From the NCBI GenBank assembly GCA_016709145.1, contig JADJEK010000001.1, forward strand, positions 1-64,000: DNA of 64,000 nucleotides. The letters are read 5' to 3'. The DNA is from Planctomycetota bacterium (GTDB taxonomy: Bacteria > Planctomycetota > B15-G4 > JADJEK01). A model generated the notes under the pieces. That model saw nothing but the letters and a program-made list of their open reading frames with translations. It searched no databases and had not been told where the DNA came from. Both the position numbers and the translations under genes were made by a program. This document shows positions 60,341-64,000 of the stretch, in pieces; the first letter of the stretch is position 1, and each line of letters opens with the position of its first letter.

Positions 60341-62677
60341 ATGGCTGCGCTCGTTTTTGCCTTGGTCGCGCTGTGGGTCGGCTGGATCGTCCATCGTGTG
60401 CTGCTCGTGAACACTTTGCGGCGCGACGTGAAGAGCCTTCAGCACGAAGTCCGCGCGCTGCGCCAGGCGCTCGCGCAGCGCGCGCCGCAGGACACTGAAC
60501 TCCCCGCTTCGATCGAGCCCGCGGCCCGAAGCGACGCGCCGCTGCTCGCCGTCGTCGACGCTTCTCCCGTGGTCCCTGCGCCGGGCCCGACCTCTCCCGC
60601 CGTGAGTGCGCCGAAGACTTTGCCCATCGAGCTCTCGACTCCATCCGCGGCGCCCCGATCAACTCCGCCCGTTCGCGCGCCCGTCGCGATCGCGGGCGCG
60701 ACGCCTCCACGCGCCCCGTCGCCCGTGAACCTCGAGGCGTTCCTCGGCGGGCGCGTGCTGCTCGTCGCCGGGATCGTCGTCGTGTTGTGCGGGCTCGCGT
60801 TCTTCCTGAAGTTCGCGTTCGACCGCAATTGGATCGGCCCGCCGATGCGCATCGCGATGGGAGCGATGCTCGGCGTCGCGGCGCTCGTCGGAGGCGAGCA
60901 CGTGCGGCGGCGCGGACTCGCGGCGTTCGGTCACGCGCTGATGGGCGGCGGGCTCGGCGCGCTGTACCTGACGAACTTCTTCGCCGCCGTGCGCTACGGC
61001 TTCTTCGAGCGACCGCTGGCCTTCGCGATCGCGGCCGGCATCACAGCGCTCGGCGCGGTGCTCGCGATCCGGCGCGACGCGGCGCTGCTCGCGCACCTCG
61101 GGTTCTTCGGCGGGTTCCTCGCGCCAGCGGTGCTCGGCGAGCACCTGCGTGAGCTCGGCCCGCTCGCCGCATGGCTGATGCTGCTCGATCTGGGCCTGCT
61201 CGTCGTGCTTTGGTTCCGGCCGTGGCGCGGGTTCGAGTTGTCGGCGCTGATGTCGTCGCTCGGCTACTTCGCGCATTGGCGCGGCAACGTGTTCGTGAAC
61301 GTCGACGCGTTGGCCACGGCGACTTCCATCGCGGGCATCACGCTGGCGCTGATCGCGACGAGCCTCGTGCCTGCGATCGCGGCGCGACGCGTCGTGTCCA
61401 GGCAGGCGCTTTGGACCGCGGGGATCGCGGGCTTGTACGGGTTCGTCGCGGCGCTCGACGCGTTGGGGTTGGAGCACCGCAACAGGCTCGGCGGCGGGCT
61501 CGTGCTGTTCGCGGTGTTCTACTTCGTCGCGGCGCGCTTACTCGCGCGGCGCGTGCCGCACGATCGGGACGGGCGTGAGGTCGTCGATCTGTTCGGGCTC
61601 GGCTTGCTCGCGCTCGCGGTGCCGATCGTGTTCCGCGGCGACGGCATCGCGCCGGCGTGGGCGATCGCGGGCGTCGTCACGATCGCGGTCTGGCGACATC
61701 GGCGGCAGCGGGGATTCGACGTGTTCGGCGGCCTCATGCTGGCCGCGGCGCTCGTGCGTTTGGCGAGTCATCACCTGCCGCTGCATCGCGTCGAGTTCGT
61801 GCCGGTGTTCAACGGAGCGTTCCTGACGTTCGCGCTGGTGTTCGTCGCGTGGGTCGTCGGCGGGCACAGGATGCGAACCACGACGACGGACTCGGGCGCG
61901 CAGCGGTGGGCCGTCGGCGGCGTTTTGATGGCCGTCGCGCTGTGGGCATTCGCGGCGCTGTTGTCGACCGAGGCGTGGCAGTTCTTCAGCGTCGGTCACG
62001 TGACGCGACAAGGGCGTGCCGAGTTCGATCCCGATGCGCGCGAGGCCGCGCGCATGGCCGGTGGACTCACGCTCGCCGCGTACACGGCGGTGATGGCGTG
62101 GGTGCTCCGCCGGCGCGGCGTCGCCCCGCGCGACGCGAGCGCCACACTGTTCCCTCCGGTGTTCGCGACGCTGGTGTTCGCCGTCGTGATCGTCTGCGAC
62201 GCGCACTCCGACTCGTTCGTGCCGGGCTTGAACGAGTTGTTCGCCAGCGCAGTCGCGATCGTCGCGACGACGTGGGTGATGCAACGCTGGTTGACCGAGC
62301 CGTCGCGTGGGCTCGCACGCTACGGGGCGCTGGTCGCGGGGCTCGTCGTGCTCGGGGGCGAGTGGATCGCGTATGCGGAGCTCGGGCAGCCGGACTCGGC
62401 CAATCGCGCCGACCTGCGATTCTTCGCACAGCTCGGGATCTCGATCTCGTGGGCGCTCTACGCCGCGGTGTTGATCGGGATCGGCTTCCGCCGCGCGCTC
62501 GCGGATCTGCGTTGGGCCGGGCTCGCCGCGTTCGCGCTGACGCTCGGCAAGGTCTTCGTGGTCGACATGGCCGGCCTCGACGCGGCGTACCGCATCGGCT
62601 CGTTCCTCGCGCTCGGCGTCTTGCTGGTCGCCGCGTCCGCGCTTTACCAACGCATGCGCCCGCAACCCGTGAACTGA
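60341..62677 (+). CDS. DUF2339 family polytopic membrane protein
   Basis: 778 residues from ATG 60341, chosen because GGGGGAG lies 6 bases upstream; a GTG at 60308 overlapping the channel stop is the alternative. N-terminal TM, a coiled-coil (LRRDVKSLQHEVRALRQALA), a Pro/Ala/Ser linker about 50-125, then LEAFLGGRVLLVAGIVVVLC, GLAFFLKFAFDRNWIGPPMR and HALMGGGLGALYLTNFFAAV, the signature start of DUF2339, followed by about 20 TM segments to the end (GKVFVVDMAGLDAAYRIGSF). Function of the family is unknown. The stop is directly followed by the 94-bp palindrome. Confidence 0.85.
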   Translation: MAALVFALVALWVGWIVHRVLLVNTLRRDVKSLQHEVRALRQALAQRAPQDTELPASIEPAARSDAPLLAVVDASPVVPAPGPTSPAVSAPKTLPIELSTPSAAPRSTPPVRAPVAIAGATPPRAPSPVNLEAFLGGRVLLVAGIVVVLCGLAFFLKFAFDRNWIGPPMRIAMGAMLGVAALVGGEHVRRRGLAAFGHALMGGGLGALYLTNFFAAVRYGFFERPLAFAIAAGITALGAVLAIRRDAALLAHLGFFGGFLAPAVLGEHLRELGPLAAWLMLLDLGLLVVLWFRPWRGFELSALMSSLGYFAHWRGNVFVNVDALATATSIAGITLALIATSLVPAIAARRVVSRQALWTAGIAGLYGFVAALDALGLEHRNRLGGGLVLFAVFYFVAARLLARRVPHDRDGREVVDLFGLGLLALAVPIVFRGDGIAPAWAIAGVVTIAVWRHRRQRGFDVFGGLMLAAALVRLASHHLPLHRVEFVPVFNGAFLTFALVFVAWVVGGHRMRTTTTDSGAQRWAVGGVLMAVALWAFAALLSTEAWQFFSVGHVTRQGRAEFDPDAREAARMAGGLTLAAYTAVMAWVLRRRGVAPRDASATLFPPVFATLVFAVVIVCDAHSDSFVPGLNELFASAVAIVATTWVMQRWLTEPSRGLARYGALVAGLVVLGGEWIAYAELGQPDSANRADLRFFAQLGISISWALYAAVLIGIGFRRALADLRWAGLAAFALTLGKVFVVDMAGLDAAYRIGSFLALGVLLVAASALYQRMRPQPVN

Positions 62678-62771
62678 CAACGCCCTAGCCCGCGTGCGAT
62701 TGCCGCCGGCAACTGGACGCGGGTACCCGCGTCCAGTTGCCGGCGGCAATCGCACGCGGGCTAGGGCGTTG
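62678..62771. repeat. Perfect 94-bp palindrome, third copy of the GGGTACCC family
   Basis: 47-base arms with no mismatch, starting on the base after the DUF2339 stop and ending 8 bases before the stop of the convergent hydrolase gene. It shares CTAGCCCGCGTGCGATTGCC and GGACGCGGGTACC modules with the copy at 38325 and CAACTGGACGC with the copy at 39508. It could act as a terminator for both convergent genes. No transposase gene lies next to it. Confidence 0.92.
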
Positions 62772-62779
62772 CTGCGGCG

Positions 62780-64000
62780 CTACTTGAGAGCGAGCACCCA
62801 CTCGGTCATCGCAGCGAGCGCGTCTTGGCTGAACGTCGTCTCGATGAGGGCGTACTCGCTCGGCGCTCCGGTCTCGGACGGCTGGAACAAGTGATTGAGC
62901 CCCGGCAGTTCGCGGATCACGAACTTCGTGTTGCCACCTTCGCGCAGCGCGCGTTCGATCCCCTCGAGGTTTTCCTTCGGCGGAACCTGGAGGTCCTTCG
63001 AGCCATTCAGCGCCAGCACCGGGCACTTCAGCGCGCGAAGAGTCGGCACTGGGTCGTAGACGAGGAACGTCTTGAACCACGGGGTCGCGAATTGGCCGAT
63101 GCCGAGCGCAGCTTGCTCGTACTCGGCGCGTTCGACGTCGGTCGTGGCCGCGCGCTTCGCGTCCTCCATGATCGCGAGCAGCTTGCCCGACAGACGCGGC
63201 CCGATCTCCTCCTCCTTCAAGGCCGCGAAGAGCTTCGCGTTGATCATCTGCGAGCGCGCGACTTGTTCTTCGCTCGCTCCTCCCGCTCGAGCGATCAGGT
63301 CGTTCTGGAGTCGCAAGATCTCGTCGCCCGGAATGCCGGGCCCCGCGAGCAGCACGAGGAACGCGACGTCGCTCGAGCGCGCGGCGACGATCGGAGCGAT
63401 GAGGCCGCCCTCGCTATGGCCGGCGATGCCAATGCGTGCGGGGTCGATCTCGCTGCGCGTCTTCAGGAAGCGCACGGCGCCCTCGGCGTCGTTCGCGAAG
63501 TCGAAACTCGTCGCGGTGCCATGGTTGCCCGTCGACTGCGCGGTGCCGCGATCGTCGAAGCGCAGCACCGCGATGCCGTTGCGCGACAGGTGATCGGCGA
63601 TGACGAGGAAGGGCTTGTGGCCCATCAGCTCCTCGTCGCGGTTCTGCGCACCGGAGCCGCTGACGAGCACGACCGCCGGAAACGGTCCCTTGCCCTCGGG
63701 CACGGTCAGCGTGCCCGCGAGCTCGACGTCCTCGTCGACGCTGTCGAAGTCCACGTCGATCATCGCGTACGGAAACGGCGGCTGCGGCAATTGCGGCCGC
63801 TTCGGCGCCTCGACGGACTCCACGCGCGTCAGCTCGAGCGGCGCGCTGAACGGCCCTTGCGTGTACGTCCCGTCGAATTGCTGCCCGTCCTCGGCCACGG
63901 TGCCGACGAGCTTCGCGCCCAGCGAGCTCCATTCGATCGACACCGCGGGCGGCGTCACGACGACGCGCGAGGCCTTGATGCCGTGCGCACCTTGATCGAG
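62780..64000 (-). CDS. Alpha/beta hydrolase (dienelactone hydrolase-like), start beyond the window
   Basis: Open to the right edge, so the N-terminus is missing; the GTG at 63958 is internal, since the frame continues upstream with normal composition (LDQGAHGIKASRVVV). The N-terminal part resembles the small beta domain found before such hydrolases (DGQQFDGTYTQGPFSAPLEL). The hydrolase domain has VVLVSGSGAQNRDE (oxyanion region), FDDRGTAQSTG, the nucleophile elbow IGIAGHSEGGLIAP (Ser), VLALNGSKDLQVP (Asp) and LPGLNHLFQP (His). A secreted esterase or peptidase-like enzyme is likely; substrate unknown. Confidence 0.85.
   Translation of the reverse strand, partial: LDQGAHGIKASRVVVTPPAVSIEWSSLGAKLVGTVAEDGQQFDGTYTQGPFSAPLELTRVESVEAPKRPQLPQPPFPYAMIDVDFDSVDEDVELAGTLTVPEGKGPFPAVVLVSGSGAQNRDEELMGHKPFLVIADHLSRNGIAVLRFDDRGTAQSTGNHGTATSFDFANDAEGAVRFLKTRSEIDPARIGIAGHSEGGLIAPIVAARSSDVAFLVLLAGPGIPGDEILRLQNDLIARAGGASEEQVARSQMINAKLFAALKEEEIGPRLSGKLLAIMEDAKRAATTDVERAEYEQAALGIGQFATPWFKTFLVYDPVPTLRALKCPVLALNGSKDLQVPPKENLEGIERALREGGNTKFVIRELPGLNHLFQPSETGAPSEYALIETTFSQDALAAMTEWVLALK

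Noticed and set aside
63958..63960. GTG as the start of the alpha/beta hydrolase
   Set aside because: The frame continues to the window edge with normal composition and no ribosome site precedes this GTG, so the true start is outside.

Overview
The window looks like a high-GC chromosome segment from a planctomycete. The lineage is inferred from gene content: three exported proteins carry a YG-type beta domain that I associate with marine Planctomycetota, and the window also has DUF1570-type peptidases, two ECF sigma units tied to carboxypeptidase-regulatory-like (Ig-like) exoproteins, a DUF2339 protein, an SO_0444-type permease and a REP-associated transposase. No rRNA, tRNA or CRISPR array is visible. 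Both ends cut through genes: an FG-GAP surface protein on the left and an alpha/beta hydrolase on the right.

Bases 1-6720 look like accessory DNA with the remains of an integron. A broken integron integrase (about 6441-6720) lies with its 3' end toward the cassettes and points the same way as they do, the inverted layout known in some spirochaetes and planctomycetes. Next come a possible attI core, a short cassette carrying only the first ~70 codons of a type I methylase gene (hsdM), and a very large cassette (about 4.3 kb) with one 1407-residue protein. That protein combines a PD-(D/E)XK-like N-terminus with a STAND-type NTPase and is a candidate antiphage defence protein. The cassette ends in a well-formed attC at 1601-1666.

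Bases 7000-33700 are mostly chromosomal: exported beta-propeller and lamin-tail proteins; a peptidase/pseudo-peptidase pair; an acyl-CoA catabolism operon (SDR, RidA, crotonase, acyl-CoA dehydrogenase, ferredoxin, methyltransferase); an AI-2E family membrane protein; a GT-C-like membrane operon; lipoproteins; an ABC operon joining a MacB/LolD-type transporter to a zinc-binding protein; and a single-chain protein made of an ECF sigma factor, one membrane segment and Ig-like exodomains.

Bases 33800-46800 hold the most unusual architectures. A 1040-residue protein fuses threonyl-tRNA synthetase to threonine 3-dehydrogenase and is followed by kbl, the next enzyme in threonine breakdown. A REP-associated transposase is bracketed by long palindromes, and a 94-bp relative of these lies at 62678. 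A metal operon contains a ZIP transporter, an SO_0444-type permease fused to an HflK-like SPFH domain, and two more SPFH proteins.

Bases 46800-64000 hold a DUF2911 protein, a methyltransferase, an M48 lipoprotein protease, an SGNH hydrolase, an M16 protease, an ECF sigma factor translationally coupled to a FecR/Ig-like membrane protein (the two-gene form of the fused protein at 30772-33684), a TPR protein, a Phd/VapC toxin-antitoxin pair, a K+ channel with RCK domain, a DUF2339 protein and the partial hydrolase.
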